64,000 bases of DNA, taken from Proteinivorax hydrogeniformans. GTDB taxonomy: Bacteria > Bacillota > Proteinivoracia > Proteinivoracales > Proteinivoracaceae. This document shows positions 42,109-50,725 of this stretch, in pieces. The stretch's first letter is position 1, and every line of letters starts with the position of its first letter. Both the position numbers and the translations under genes were made by a program. The stretch is from contig NZ_CP159485.1 of the NCBI RefSeq assembly GCF_040515995.1, forward strand, positions 2,542,001 through 2,606,000. Direction: 5' to 3'. The notes under the pieces were generated by a model. It was not told the origin of the DNA, made no database searches, and saw nothing but the letters and a program-made list of their open reading frames with translations.

Positions 42109-42622
42109 AATTTACTATAAGTTTCTCAAATTCAATTTTATATTCTTTGCCATCTAAGTTAAGCTCTATAGCCTTTACGCCTCTTTTTTCGTAGTATACT
42201 TTTGCTTCTTTGTTCTCTCCAAGCACTGCTACTTTAGGATCTGCGCCATCAACATAGTCAAGCAAATTAGATAGCGATGTTATGGTTTTTACGTAGCTAT
42301 ATTGAGGTATATCAAAGTCATTTATGTGTATTTTTTTGGAGAAATCTGATGGGTAAAATGATAAAGTTATTTCATCATTTTCCCTTTCTATAACCTGTTT
42401 ATGCTTTTGGGGAAATATCACTATAATCTTATGGTAGTTTCCGCTATCTTCATAAGTCTCGATAACCTTAAACTGCTGTCCATTTTCTGTGAGGATATAC
42501 TCTGCCTCGTATGCTTCCATGTCCTCAACATGCTCTTTAATCAATGTTGCTATATCATCGGCGTCAAATGAACATCCTGGCAGCAAAGCTAGCATAGTTA
42601 CCATAATTAAGATGAGTTTCAA
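42107..42622 (-). CDS. Lipoprotein, LolA-like/GerS-like candidate
   Basis: 171 residues with a short lipoprotein signal and lipobox LLPGC (Cys at 16); it starts with TTG after AAGGAGG. The mature part begins with an acidic helix and is then mostly beta-strand (YEAEYILTENGQQFKVIETYEDSGNYHKIIVIFPQ), as in the LolA/LppX fold. In Clostridioides a lipoprotein of this kind, GerS, is encoded beside an alanine racemase and supports the cortex amidase CwlD. Position near alr in a sporulating genome makes a similar role possible, but sequence identity was not tested. Confidence 0.8.
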   Translation of the reverse strand: MKLILIMVTMLALLPGCSFDADDIATLIKEHVEDMEAYEAEYILTENGQQFKVIETYEDSGNYHKIIVIFPQKHKQVIERENDEITLSFYPSDFSKKIHINDFDIPQYSYVKTITSLSNLLDYVDGADPKVAVLGENKEAKVYYEKRGVKAIELNLDGKEYKIEFEKLIVN

Positions 42623-42644
42623 CGAGTTTTCCTCCTTAGTTAGG

Positions 42645-43088
42645 TTAGACTAACCCTTTTAGAATGTCTCCCCTTGAAACTATCCCTACTAGCTTCTCCT
42701 CTTCTTCTACTGGTATCCTATTATAACCGTGATCTACTATAAACTGTAGAACTAACTGTGTATCATCTTCAGGGCTTACGGTAAAAACCGGGGTGCTCAT
42801 GACATCTTCCACTGAAGCGGATAACGATTTTTTAAGTCTTTCATTAGCCCGGGTAGGGTCCTCAAGGTAAACAAAGGCCCCTAATATATCCACATAGGGT
42901 GGTGGAACGAACTCTTTGTGCCTTAAGAGCAAGTCCTTTTCAGTTATCATGCCTACTACTTTATTTTCGTCATCTACCACTGGCAGACCACCTACAGACT
43001 TTTCTATCATTAGTTTAGTGGCTTCTTCTACTGTTGCATTTTTGTTAATTGACACCACATCTTTGTTCATAACTTCTGCTACTTTCAT
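42645..43088 (-). CDS. CBS-pair domain protein
   Basis: 147 residues made of two CBS motifs (about 1-60: MKVAEVMNKDVVSINKNATVEEATKLMIEKSVGGLPVVDDENKVVGMITEKDL; about 88-146: VEDVMSTPVFTVSPEDDTQLVLQFIVDHGYNRIPVEEEEKLVGIVSRGDILK), joined by a linker. Such stand-alone Bateman modules bind adenine nucleotides and regulate partners. Nothing identifies the partner. It lies between nnr and the lipoprotein gene with GGGGGA as ribosome site. Another CBS protein is at 59.9 kb. Confidence 0.93.
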   Translation of the reverse strand: MKVAEVMNKDVVSINKNATVEEATKLMIEKSVGGLPVVDDENKVVGMITEKDLLLRHKEFVPPPYVDILGAFVYLEDPTRANERLKKSLSASVEDVMSTPVFTVSPEDDTQLVLQFIVDHGYNRIPVEEEEKLVGIVSRGDILKGLV

Positions 43089-43150
43089 AATTATCCCCCT
43101 TTTGTTTAATTATGGCTTTTTATCTTATAATTATTCCTTTTTGTAAAAAG

Positions 43151-44656
43151 CTATAATTCTTTAATAGCTTTTGGTAGCGCGAAGGCCACCTCCGACGGTA
43201 ACACTCCTCGGTTATCTTGCCCATTTACAAGTAAATCTGCACTTAATCCATGTATATAAACCCCCGATAAAGCAGCTGCTAAAGGTGTAGCCCCATTACA
43301 TACAAGGGCTAATAAAATCCCGGTTAGAACGTCGCCACTGCCTCCTTTAGATAAACCGTTGTTACCAGAGATATTTACAAAAGCAATCCCTTTAGGACTA
43401 GAGACAACGGTGCTTGCTCCCTTCAAAACTATTGTACAGTTAAATTCTTTGCTAAAATATTTGGCTACTTCCACAGGGTTTTTTGTTATTTCATTAAGCT
43501 TTAGCCCGGTAAGCCTAGCCATTTCCTTTGGGTGGGGTGTTAATATCCAGTTTTCTTTTATATCCTTTGTTGAAAGCTTAGATAGTAAGTTTAGACCATC
43601 GCCATCTATAATTATTGGTTTAAAATAGCTAGCTATTAGTTTTTTGAAGAAATTTAAGTTGTCTTGAGTACCCATGCCCACCCCCACCGCCATAGCAGTA
43701 GATTTTTCTAGCGGCACAGCTAGTTCATTAAGGGATTTTTGCCAGTTAGTATAGTCTATGCCCCAGGTTATGTTTTCAGCGGTATAATTTTGGAGGGTTT
43801 GCTGAATTTTGGTCGGCACAACTGTATGTAGTACGCCCACTCCCATCTTTAACGCCGCTAAGCTTGATAGCTTTACGGCGCCAGGCATATTGGGGTTGCC
43901 ACCTAAGACAATTCCGGTACCGTAATCTCCTTTGTGACTGTCTTCTTTGCGCTTGGGGAGAATTTTTTTAACAAACTCCGACGTTATTTGGTAACTACTG
44001 GGAATAACCTCTTTTTTAAGAGAATTAGGAAGTCCTATCTGCACCTTGTACACTTTTCCTGCTAGCTTTTTATGAGGGTAGACCATAAGATTCTCTTTAG
44101 GGTATTCTAAAGTTATTGTGTAATCTGCTTTTATCATTGGCCAGTGGGGATATGGACCACAGGCTGGGAGTCCAGAGGGAGTGTCTATGCTTATAACTCT
44201 ACCTCTTTTTTGACTATTTACATATTCGATAGCATCCTTATAAAAACCGGATACTTCGCTGTCTACGCCGATGCCTAAAAGTGCGTCAATAATGAAGTCG
44301 CAAAAAACTGCCTCTTTAATCTCACGTAAGGTTTTTGCAAACTTCACCTCTATCTCGTTATAGTTTTGTAGAATCTCTAGATTTTTTTGTGCATTTTGCG
44401 AAAGCTTGTCGGAGCACAAAATTACCTTAACATTAAAATTTTTGTTTGCTAGATGGCGGGCTACAACTAAGCCGTCACCGCCGTTATTACCGCTGCCGAC
44501 AAAGATAGCAATTGAACTATCATTTGGAATAATTTCAATAACTTTTTCTGTTATGCTACGCCCAGCATTCTCCATCAAAATTAAAGGAGAAATCATATAA
44601 TCACTTTCTGCTTTTGCATCTATAAACCTTATGTTTTCAGCGCTAGCAAGCTTCAA
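43151..44656 (-). CDS. nnr: Bifunctional NAD(P)H-hydrate epimerase/dehydratase
   Basis: About 501 residues. The N-terminal YjeF epimerase domain (about 1-215) has GSGNNGGDGLVVARHL and DALLGIGV. The C-terminal ribokinase-like dehydratase domain (about 225-500) has KGDYGTGIVLGGNPNMPGA, VVPTKIQQ, WILTPHPKEMARL and NGLSKGGSGDVLTGILLALV. Together they repair hydrated NADH and NADPH. I place the start at TTG (MKLASAENI), since GAGGGG at the end of acpS is then correctly spaced; a GTG 9 nt upstream overlaps that site. acpS is immediately upstream, a widespread pairing. Confidence 0.95.
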   Translation of the reverse strand: MKLASAENIRFIDAKAESDYMISPLILMENAGRSITEKVIEIIPNDSSIAIFVGSGNNGGDGLVVARHLANKNFNVKVILCSDKLSQNAQKNLEILQNYNEIEVKFAKTLREIKEAVFCDFIIDALLGIGVDSEVSGFYKDAIEYVNSQKRGRVISIDTPSGLPACGPYPHWPMIKADYTITLEYPKENLMVYPHKKLAGKVYKVQIGLPNSLKKEVIPSSYQITSEFVKKILPKRKEDSHKGDYGTGIVLGGNPNMPGAVKLSSLAALKMGVGVLHTVVPTKIQQTLQNYTAENITWGIDYTNWQKSLNELAVPLEKSTAMAVGVGMGTQDNLNFFKKLIASYFKPIIIDGDGLNLLSKLSTKDIKENWILTPHPKEMARLTGLKLNEITKNPVEVAKYFSKEFNCTIVLKGASTVVSSPKGIAFVNISGNNGLSKGGSGDVLTGILLALVCNGATPLAAALSGVYIHGLSADLLVNGQDNRGVLPSEVAFALPKAIKEL

Positions 44657-44661
44657 ATAAC

Positions 44662-45027
44662 TCACCCCTCAGCAATTACATAGGCAATGGCATCTGTTTT
44701 AGAATGACTGATGCTAAGGTGCAATCTGGATATCCCTAGAGACCTAGCTCTTTTTTGGGCATTTCCTTTTAGATATACCCTAGGCTTGCCTAGTTTATCC
44801 TTTATGATTTCGATATCCTTCCAACTGATTAACCCAAATCCTACTCCTAACGACTTGGCCACTGCTTCTTTTGCGGCAAATCTACCAGCTATTGTAGCGA
44901 TATCTAAGGACATTGAATCTAGTTCTCTTTGGGTAAAAAGGCGTTCTAAAATCCTCCTACCTCTAGCATTATAGACTTTTTCTATCCTAGAAATTTCAAT
45001 AATATCAGTTCCGACACCAAATATCAT
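44662..45027 (-). CDS. acpS: Holo-[acyl-carrier-protein] synthase
   Basis: 121 residues, normal for AcpS. It transfers phosphopantetheine from CoA to ACP. The two metal and CoA motifs are clear: GVGTDIIEISRIE (about 4-16, catalytic Asp) and AGRFAAKEAVAKSLG (about 47-61, catalytic Glu), plus RLHLSISHSKTDAIAYV. GGAGGAG ribosome site. It heads the leftward acpS-nnr-CBS-lipoprotein run; upstream lies the 480-bp region shared with the CoA-transferase promoter. Confidence 0.96.
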   Translation of the reverse strand: MIFGVGTDIIEISRIEKVYNARGRRILERLFTQRELDSMSLDIATIAGRFAAKEAVAKSLGVGFGLISWKDIEIIKDKLGKPRVYLKGNAQKRARSLGISRLHLSISHSKTDAIAYVIAEG

Positions 45028-45230
45028 TGTACTCCTCCTTTAAACTGCTACAGCAGTTCAATTTTATACTTATCTTGTGAAATACTGTATCATATTATAA
45101 ACTAAGACACAAACGCTAAGTGATATTCAACCTAGTCTTATATATATGTTATATAATCTAAAAAATAAGTAATACGATAAATGTATTTAGCGGCTGATAA
45201 CCCCCACTTAGACTACTCAAATTTCTCGCA

Positions 45231-45294
45231 AACCACTGAAGTTTAGGGGCGAAGTCGCGAACCGTTTCTAAATCACCACGAAACTTATGTGGTT
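45231..45294. promoter_or_regulatory. Inverted repeat, candidate activator site upstream of the sigma-54 promoter
   Basis: AACCACTGAAGTTT (45231-45244) and AAACTTATGTGGTT (45281-45294) are inverted repeats with 12 of 14 positions complementary, about 130-190 bp upstream of a sigma-54 promoter. This is the usual distance and symmetry for an enhancer-binding protein. Further symmetric sites TGATTC..GAATCA (45345-45362) and TAAGGAATCCTTA (45381-45393) follow. Confidence 0.5.
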
Positions 45295-45422
45295 CGAGCC
45301 TAGGTTGTTCAAGAGCAAACTATTTCTAGGCATCCTCTGTGTTTTGATTCGTTTGTGAATCAATCCGTTAATATTTTTTATAAGGAATCCTTATTTTACT
45401 GGGCTTTCGTTCTTTTAATTTA

Positions 45423-45437
45423 TGGCACTATTTTTGC
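45423..45437 (+). promoter_or_regulatory. Sigma-54 (-24/-12) promoter of the CoA transferase operon
   Basis: TGGCAC, five bases, TTGC followed by T is an exact match to the -24/-12 consensus, 72 nt before the CoA-transferase A start. Sigma-54 control of amino-acid or short-chain acid catabolism is well known in Firmicutes. Confidence 0.82.
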
Positions 45438-45508
45438 TTATACCAAAGGTAAGACTAATTAATTTGATATATGCAAAATAATATATAATGAAAAGGAGTG
45501 TGATACTT

Positions 45509-46156
45509 ATGAGTAAGTTAGTAAGCATCGAACAAGCTGTAGCTAAGTTAGAACACGGGCAAAGTCTTTTAATTGGCGGTTTTTTAAATGTAGGAACTCC
45601 AGAGAGATTAGTTGACTTCATTTTGGAAAAAGGACTTAATGACTTAGAGATAATAGGAAACGACACAAGCTTTCCTGATAAAGGGGTGGGCAGACTTGTG
45701 GCCAACAAAAGGGTGCGTAAGGTGGTTGCCACTCATATCGGTACAAACCCTGAAACCGGGAAACAAATGCATAGCGGCGAAACTGAAGTTGTATTAGTGC
45801 CACAGGGTACTTTAGCTGAGCAGATACGCGCAGGTGGCGCAGGACTTGGTGGAGTGCTAACTCCTACAGGAATTGGAACTGTGGTGGAGGAAGGTAAAGA
45901 AAAGGTAACTGTAGATGGCAAAGATTTCTTGCTAGAAAAGCCAATAGGCGCAGATGTTGCACTAATTAAGGCGTATAAGGCTGAAAAATACGGTAATTTA
46001 GTGTACCGCAAAGCCGCTAGAAATTTCAATCCTATCATGGCAACAGCGGCTAAATTAGTTATTGCTGAGGTTGATCATGTAGTTGAGAGCATCGACCCCG
46101 ATGAAGTTATGACACCGGGTGTCTTTGTGGATATGGTAGTTAGGGGGGATGAATAA
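45509..46156 (+). CDS. Acetate/butyrate-type CoA transferase, subunit A
   Basis: 215 residues starting [11 protein letters not shown] after AAGGAGTG. A GGF loop is seen ([21 protein letters not shown]), followed by [29 protein letters not shown] and [16 protein letters not shown], features of the AtoD/ScoA/CtfA alpha subunit. With subunit B it exchanges CoA between acyl-CoA and short-chain acids, typical of amino-acid fermenters. It is expressed from the sigma-54 promoter, so probably induced by substrate through an unlinked activator. Its stop overlaps the next start by one base (TAATG). Confidence 0.94.
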   Translation: MSKLVSIEQAVAKLEHGQSLLIGGFLNVGTPERLVDFILEKGLNDLEIIGNDTSFPDKGVGRLVANKRVRKVVATHIGTNPETGKQMHSGETEVVLVPQGTLAEQIRAGGAGLGGVLTPTGIGTVVEEGKEKVTVDGKDFLLEKPIGADVALIKAYKAEKYGNLVYRKAARNFNPIMATAAKLVIAEVDHVVESIDPDEVMTPGVFVDMVVRGDE

Positions 46157-46818
46157 TGGATAAAAGAAAGCGCAGAGAAATTATCGTTAAGCGTATAGCT
46201 AAGGAGTTTAAAGATGGCGATGTCGTAAATTTGGGGATAGGAATGCCCACTATGGTAGCTAACTTTATCCCTGAAAACATAGATATTGTTTTGCAGTCGG
46301 AAAATGGATTTGTGGGGTTAGGTCCCGCCCCAAAAGATGGAGAAGAGGATAAAGATTTGACTAACGCCGGCGGACAGCCGGTTACGGTGAATCCAGGAGG
46401 TGCTTTTTTTGATAGCGCCACATCTTTTACAATCATTAGGGGTGGCCATGTTGACGCTACTGTGCTGGGAGCTTTAGAGGTAGATGAAAAAGGTAACTTA
46501 GCTAACTGGATGATCCCCGGTAAGATGGTCCCTGGTATGGGCGGAGCGATGGACTTGGTTTCCGGTGCTAAAAAAGTTATTCTGGCTATGGAGCATGTGT
46601 CAAAAGATGGCAGTCCTAAGATATTAAAGGAATGTTCTTTACCACTTACGGCAGCTGAGGAAGTTGATTTGATTGTTACCGATATGGCAGTAATTGAGGT
46701 GACCGAAAAAGGGTTGCTACTTAAGGAAATCGCGTATAATACAACGGTAGAAGAGGTACAGAAAAACACCGAAGCAGAGTTGATAGTTGAAGAAGATTTG
46801 AGGGTTTTTGGACAGTAA
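46156..46818 (+). CDS. Acetate/butyrate-type CoA transferase, subunit B
   Basis: 220 residues. It has [16 protein letters not shown], the catalytic glutamate in [12 protein letters not shown] (about 49-60), [30 protein letters not shown] and [31 protein letters not shown], all beta-subunit hallmarks of the AtoA/ScoB/CtfB family. It completes the heteromeric class I CoA transferase with the upstream subunit. Substrate range (acetoacetate, butyrate or another acid) cannot be told from sequence alone. A hairpin of repeat family C follows at 46.9 kb. Confidence 0.95.
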   Translation: MDKRKRREIIVKRIAKEFKDGDVVNLGIGMPTMVANFIPENIDIVLQSENGFVGLGPAPKDGEEDKDLTNAGGQPVTVNPGGAFFDSATSFTIIRGGHVDATVLGALEVDEKGNLANWMIPGKMVPGMGGAMDLVSGAKKVILAMEHVSKDGSPKILKECSLPLTAAEEVDLIVTDMAVIEVTEKGLLLKEIAYNTTVEEVQKNTEAELIVEEDLRVFGQ

Positions 46819-46911
46819 TATTAGTAGTCAGTAATTAGAGGTTGGAGGTTGGTAAAGGTAGTTTTGTAAGAGCAGTTGGATAGTGGATGGTTAGCTAGGA
46901 AGTTCTTAGTA

Positions 46912-46961
46912 AAAAACTCAGCCCAGAGCGTATAACTAATACGTGACTGGGCTGAGTTTTT
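46912..46961. terminator. Repeat C5: bidirectional terminator with conserved loop
   Basis: AAAAACTCAGCCCAG and CTGGGCTGAGTTTTT form a perfect 15-bp stem. The 20-nt loop AGCGTATAACTAATACGTGA matches the loops of the other C copies although the stem sequence is quite different. It lies between the convergent CoA-transferase and prolyl oligopeptidase genes. Confidence 0.85.
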
Positions 46962-46992
46962 CAGTACTTTTAAGCTTCTGGACTACTCAAGC

Positions 46993-49062
46993 TTACTTAT
47001 CATCATTATTAACTTCTTCTTTAGTGTGCTCTTGCACCTCTTCTTCTCCAAGGGCTTTTAATAGGAAAGTATAGGTATCTGCCTGTTCTTCTATAACTTT
47101 ATATATCGGCTTACCCATGCCGTGACCGGCTTTTTCTTCTACCCTTAGTAGTATGGGGTTATCCCCTTTGTAATGATGTTTAAGCGTTGCGGCAAATTTA
47201 AGTGCATGGGCTGGCACCACTCTGTCGTCAACCTCTGCAGTTAAAATTAGGGTCTTAGGATACTCCACATCATCCTTTACGTTGTGAAGTGGGGAATATT
47301 TGTACATAAATTTAAAGTGCTCTTCATTTTCTTCAGCATTGCCATACTCCCCTGTCCAGTATCTCCCAACTGTGAATTTGTGGAACCTTAGCATATCCAG
47401 CACTGGGACACCACAAATTACCGCTCCAAATAGGTCAGGTCTTTGAGTCATACATGCACCTACTAGCAGCCCTCCGTTACTTCGACCGGATATAGCTAGC
47501 TTAGATGTAGAGGTATAGCCTTTTTCAATCAAATATTCTCCCGCTGAGATAAAGTCATCAAAAACATTTTGCTTATTATCCAGCATTCCCGCTTTATGCC
47601 AATCTTCCCCTAGCTCTCCTCCACCTCTTAAGTTGGCAACTGCATGTACGCCACCTTTTTGTAGCCACAGTATTTGCTGAGGCGCAAAGCTTGGAGTAAC
47701 ACTTATGTTAAATCCTCCATAACCCCATAGAACTGTGGGGTTATTTCCATCTAGCTTGATGCCTTTTTTATAGGTTATAAACATAGGAACCTTGGTGCCA
47801 TCTTTTGATGGGTAAAACACCTGCTTTGTTTCAAATTCGTTAGGGTCAAACTTTAGCTCTGGCGGGTTAAACTGGGAGCTTTCCCCTGTTTTCATGTTGT
47901 AGCGGTATATGGTAGTTGGAGTAAAAAATGAAGTAAAGGCAAAGAATAACTCTGGGGTTTCTGCTTTGCAAGATACTCCTGCTAAGCTACCTATGCTTGG
48001 CAAGCTAATATCCTCCAGCTTTTGTCCCTCTAAATCAAAAGTTTCTAGCTTGTGATGAGCATTTTCCATGTAGGAAACCACAAACTTCCCATCAACTAGC
48101 TTTACATCATTCATTACCTTTGTAGGCAGCTCCCCTATAACTTCCTGCCAGTTTTCTCTCATAGGGCTTTGAAGGTTAATAGAGATAAGCCTTTCCTTAG
48201 GAGCGCCTAAATTAGTACGTACATATATGGTGTCATCTATGGTAGCAACTGGCATGTACGATGCATCCGCCTTGTCTAACAGTTTGATAAACTTTTCGCT
48301 ATTTATCTCGCGAATATAAACCCTATTGCTTCGCTTTGTACCTTCTGATATATACAAAATTAAGTAGCGCTTATCCTCAGTAATAAATGGATGAAAGCTC
48401 AGCTCCTTTTGCTGGGGAAGCTCAAATATTAACTCATCATCCTGCTGCATAGTACCAACTTTGTGGAAATACACCTTGTTGTGATAGCTTTCTTCACCAG
48501 GCTCTACAGTGTTGGGGTTTCTAAACCTACTGTAGTAAAACCCACTGCCGTCAGGATGCCAAGCCATGTTGGTAAATTTACACCACTTAAGATTTTCCTT
48601 GGTATGCTCCATGGTGGATAAATCTTTGATGTAAATGGTTTGCCAATCGCTTCCACTTTTTGATATGGTATAAGCCATGTACCTCTCGTCAGGGCTTATG
48701 GAATAGTTAGTTAAAGCTGCAGTCCCATCTTCCTCTAACCCGTTAGGGTCAAGAACCTCTTTTTTCTCACCACTGTCTTTGTCCATTTTGTAAAGGACCC
48801 CTTGATTTTGAAGACCGGGGTTTACTGTAAAAAAGTAGCTGCTCTCCGTTATAGTTGGCAATGAAGTTTTGCCAAAGTTATAAATTTCCTTCAGCTCATC
48901 AGTTAACTGTCGATGCAAATCCCCTTTGATAAAACTCTCAGTCTTTTTGTTTTCCTCAACAATAAATTTTTTGGTCAGTGGATCTTTTGGATTTTCAAGG
49001 TACCTGTAAGGATCATGAACTTCTGTTCCGAAAAAATTGTCTTTAACATTTTCTCTCTTCAT
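46993..49062 (-). CDS. Prolyl oligopeptidase family serine peptidase (S9A)
   Basis: A 689-residue cytosolic-looking enzyme. An N-terminal helix and seven-bladed propeller (about 1-410; DPYRYLENPKDPLTKKFI, WHPDGSGFYYSRF) is followed by an alpha/beta hydrolase domain. The nucleophile is in SGRSNGGLLVGA, the Asp in AEVDDRVVPAHALKF and the His in KAGHGMGK. It cleaves short peptides after proline, fitting a protein-fermenting anaerobe. No signal peptide. The C-terminus is an acidic tail (EEEVQEHTKEEVNNDDK). GGGAGGG ribosome site; it is followed by terminator repeat C5. Confidence 0.96.
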   Translation of the reverse strand: MKRENVKDNFFGTEVHDPYRYLENPKDPLTKKFIVEENKKTESFIKGDLHRQLTDELKEIYNFGKTSLPTITESSYFFTVNPGLQNQGVLYKMDKDSGEKKEVLDPNGLEEDGTAALTNYSISPDERYMAYTISKSGSDWQTIYIKDLSTMEHTKENLKWCKFTNMAWHPDGSGFYYSRFRNPNTVEPGEESYHNKVYFHKVGTMQQDDELIFELPQQKELSFHPFITEDKRYLILYISEGTKRSNRVYIREINSEKFIKLLDKADASYMPVATIDDTIYVRTNLGAPKERLISINLQSPMRENWQEVIGELPTKVMNDVKLVDGKFVVSYMENAHHKLETFDLEGQKLEDISLPSIGSLAGVSCKAETPELFFAFTSFFTPTTIYRYNMKTGESSQFNPPELKFDPNEFETKQVFYPSKDGTKVPMFITYKKGIKLDGNNPTVLWGYGGFNISVTPSFAPQQILWLQKGGVHAVANLRGGGELGEDWHKAGMLDNKQNVFDDFISAGEYLIEKGYTSTSKLAISGRSNGGLLVGACMTQRPDLFGAVICGVPVLDMLRFHKFTVGRYWTGEYGNAEENEEHFKFMYKYSPLHNVKDDVEYPKTLILTAEVDDRVVPAHALKFAATLKHHYKGDNPILLRVEEKAGHGMGKPIYKVIEEQADTYTFLLKALGEEEVQEHTKEEVNNDDK

Positions 49063-49142
49063 ACTATCCCTCCCTAGTTTTTAAAACCAATTTACTTTTA
49101 CGATTTACAGTTGACAATTATAAGTCAAGTTCCCAATAAACA

Positions 49143-50561
49143 TTATAACAGTCCTTCCTTCATCTTTTTGGATAGGGTAGTTTCCATGCTGTCGTAAAAC
49201 TCCTCTGCTCTTTTAGCTATTTTTTCTGCCGCCTCTTGACCTTCCTGCACAGCTTGTTTTTCATCGACACTAATTAGCTTTCTGTCCTCCATTACTACCT
49301 TGCCATCGATAATTACACTTTCTACCTCGCTGCCGCTAGCAGAATAAACTAGGTTAGGCACTATATTGCGCTGAGGTGAGTGTAAGGCTGGAAACATAGC
49401 AGGGCTTTTTGTGTCAACAATAATGACATCAGCCTTTTTACCCGGTGCGATAGAACCAATTTCATCTTCCATGCCCAGTGCTTTTGCCGCGTTAATAGTA
49501 GCCATTTTGAGAACCTCCCAAGATGGAAAAGCCTTAGGGTCTTTGGCGTTACATTTATTTAATATAGAGGTAAATTTCATCTCGTTGAACATGTTGTTAC
49601 AGTTATTGCCTGGAGCTTGATCGCTGCCTAGGGCGAGCCTTTCGCTGTGTTTAATAAACTCTGCAGCTGGTGGGACAATCCCATCTATGATCCCGATACT
49701 GCCGGAACAAAGAATCATCGAGGCCCCTCTTTGAGCTACAAGTTTTGTTTCTTCGGCGGTGGCCTCAGTTAGATGGACTGCTAATAACATCTCATCTAAA
49801 TAACCGATTTCATCAAGGTATTGTATAGATCTTTTGCCATATCTTTTTTCCATCTGCAGTATTTCTCGGTCACCCTGTGCTACATGCATATGAATTTTTG
49901 TGTTGTACTTTTTTGCAACTTCTTTTACTTCTAGCAAAAGTTCTTTGGACATCATATCAGGTCCCTGTGGTCCCATTAAACATCTTATTCTTCCATCTTT
50001 ATAACCATGCCACTTTTCCATTAAGTTTAGGGCGTTTTTAAATTTTTGTTGGCCTACAGCAGGGTCTAAGGGATAAAGCTCACCAACCTTAATATCCCCC
50101 TTTTCAGGCATTTCGTTTATTGTGTCAGCTACTACCGCCCTAGAGCCTATAGCGGCATGATTTTCCACGATTTTATCCATAGGATTGTCATAATCACAGA
50201 AGGTTGTGGTGCCAGCTTTGATTCCCTCGATAATGTTAACCATAGATCCTTTAATGCGCCCTTGTTCATCTAAAGCTTTTGCAAAAGGCCAAAGTCCACC
50301 TTCCATCCAATTGTCTACGTCTTGGGATAACCCTCTTAATATGGCTATTCCGGTATGGATGTGCGCATCAATAAGTCCTGGCATCACTACTTTGTTTTCT
50401 GCATCAATTTCTCTATGAGCTTTCTTATAAGTCAGGCTATCGTACTTTCCCACTTCTACAATTTTGTTACCTTTGATTGAGACTGCACCATTTGGAATAA
50501 TTCCCAGCCCCTTACCTTCCATGGTAATTACCGTTGCATTTTTAATCAGCAAATCCAACAT
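49143..50561 (-). CDS. Amidohydrolase, putative MTA/SAH deaminase
   Basis: A 472-residue metal-dependent amidohydrolase of the ATZ/TRZ-MtaD group. The metal ligands lie in VMPGLIDAHIHTG (HxH), IHMHVAQGDRE and LLAVHLTEAT, with an Asp in ALGSDQAPGNN. The NVVMPGLID-type start, the KALGMEDEIGSIAPGKKADVIIVD ending and the conserved E in GIKAGTTTFCDYD support it. The group deaminates MTA, SAH or related nucleosides, but members acting on other amines exist. With mtnN at 1.5 kb the cell would have both hydrolytic and deaminating routes. AAGGGGGA ribosome site. Confidence 0.85.
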   Translation of the reverse strand: MLDLLIKNATVITMEGKGLGIIPNGAVSIKGNKIVEVGKYDSLTYKKAHREIDAENKVVMPGLIDAHIHTGIAILRGLSQDVDNWMEGGLWPFAKALDEQGRIKGSMVNIIEGIKAGTTTFCDYDNPMDKIVENHAAIGSRAVVADTINEMPEKGDIKVGELYPLDPAVGQQKFKNALNLMEKWHGYKDGRIRCLMGPQGPDMMSKELLLEVKEVAKKYNTKIHMHVAQGDREILQMEKRYGKRSIQYLDEIGYLDEMLLAVHLTEATAEETKLVAQRGASMILCSGSIGIIDGIVPPAAEFIKHSERLALGSDQAPGNNCNNMFNEMKFTSILNKCNAKDPKAFPSWEVLKMATINAAKALGMEDEIGSIAPGKKADVIIVDTKSPAMFPALHSPQRNIVPNLVYSASGSEVESVIIDGKVVMEDRKLISVDEKQAVQEGQEAAEKIAKRAEEFYDSMETTLSKKMKEGLL

Positions 50562-50725
50562 AAAAATTCCCCCTTATTTGATATTTCGTCAGTCTAACTT
50601 TATAATTGTATTCAAGAAAAATAACTAAAATCCTTGTTATTAACATAAAATTATTTCGATAGCAGGATTTTTTCCCCTCTTTGTTTAAATATACTTAATA
50701 ACCACAAAATGAAGGAGTGTCTATT

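Noticed and set aside
45225-45310. GGTTCGAGCC with flanking stems resembling a tRNA T arm
   Set aside because: The upstream sequence does not give a D arm, anticodon arm or acceptor stem at the right distances; the symmetry is better explained as regulatory repeats before the sigma-54 promoter.
45733-46769. Long reverse-strand frames opposite the CoA transferase genes
   Set aside because: They are antisense shadows of strongly conserved coding sequence with no ribosome site.
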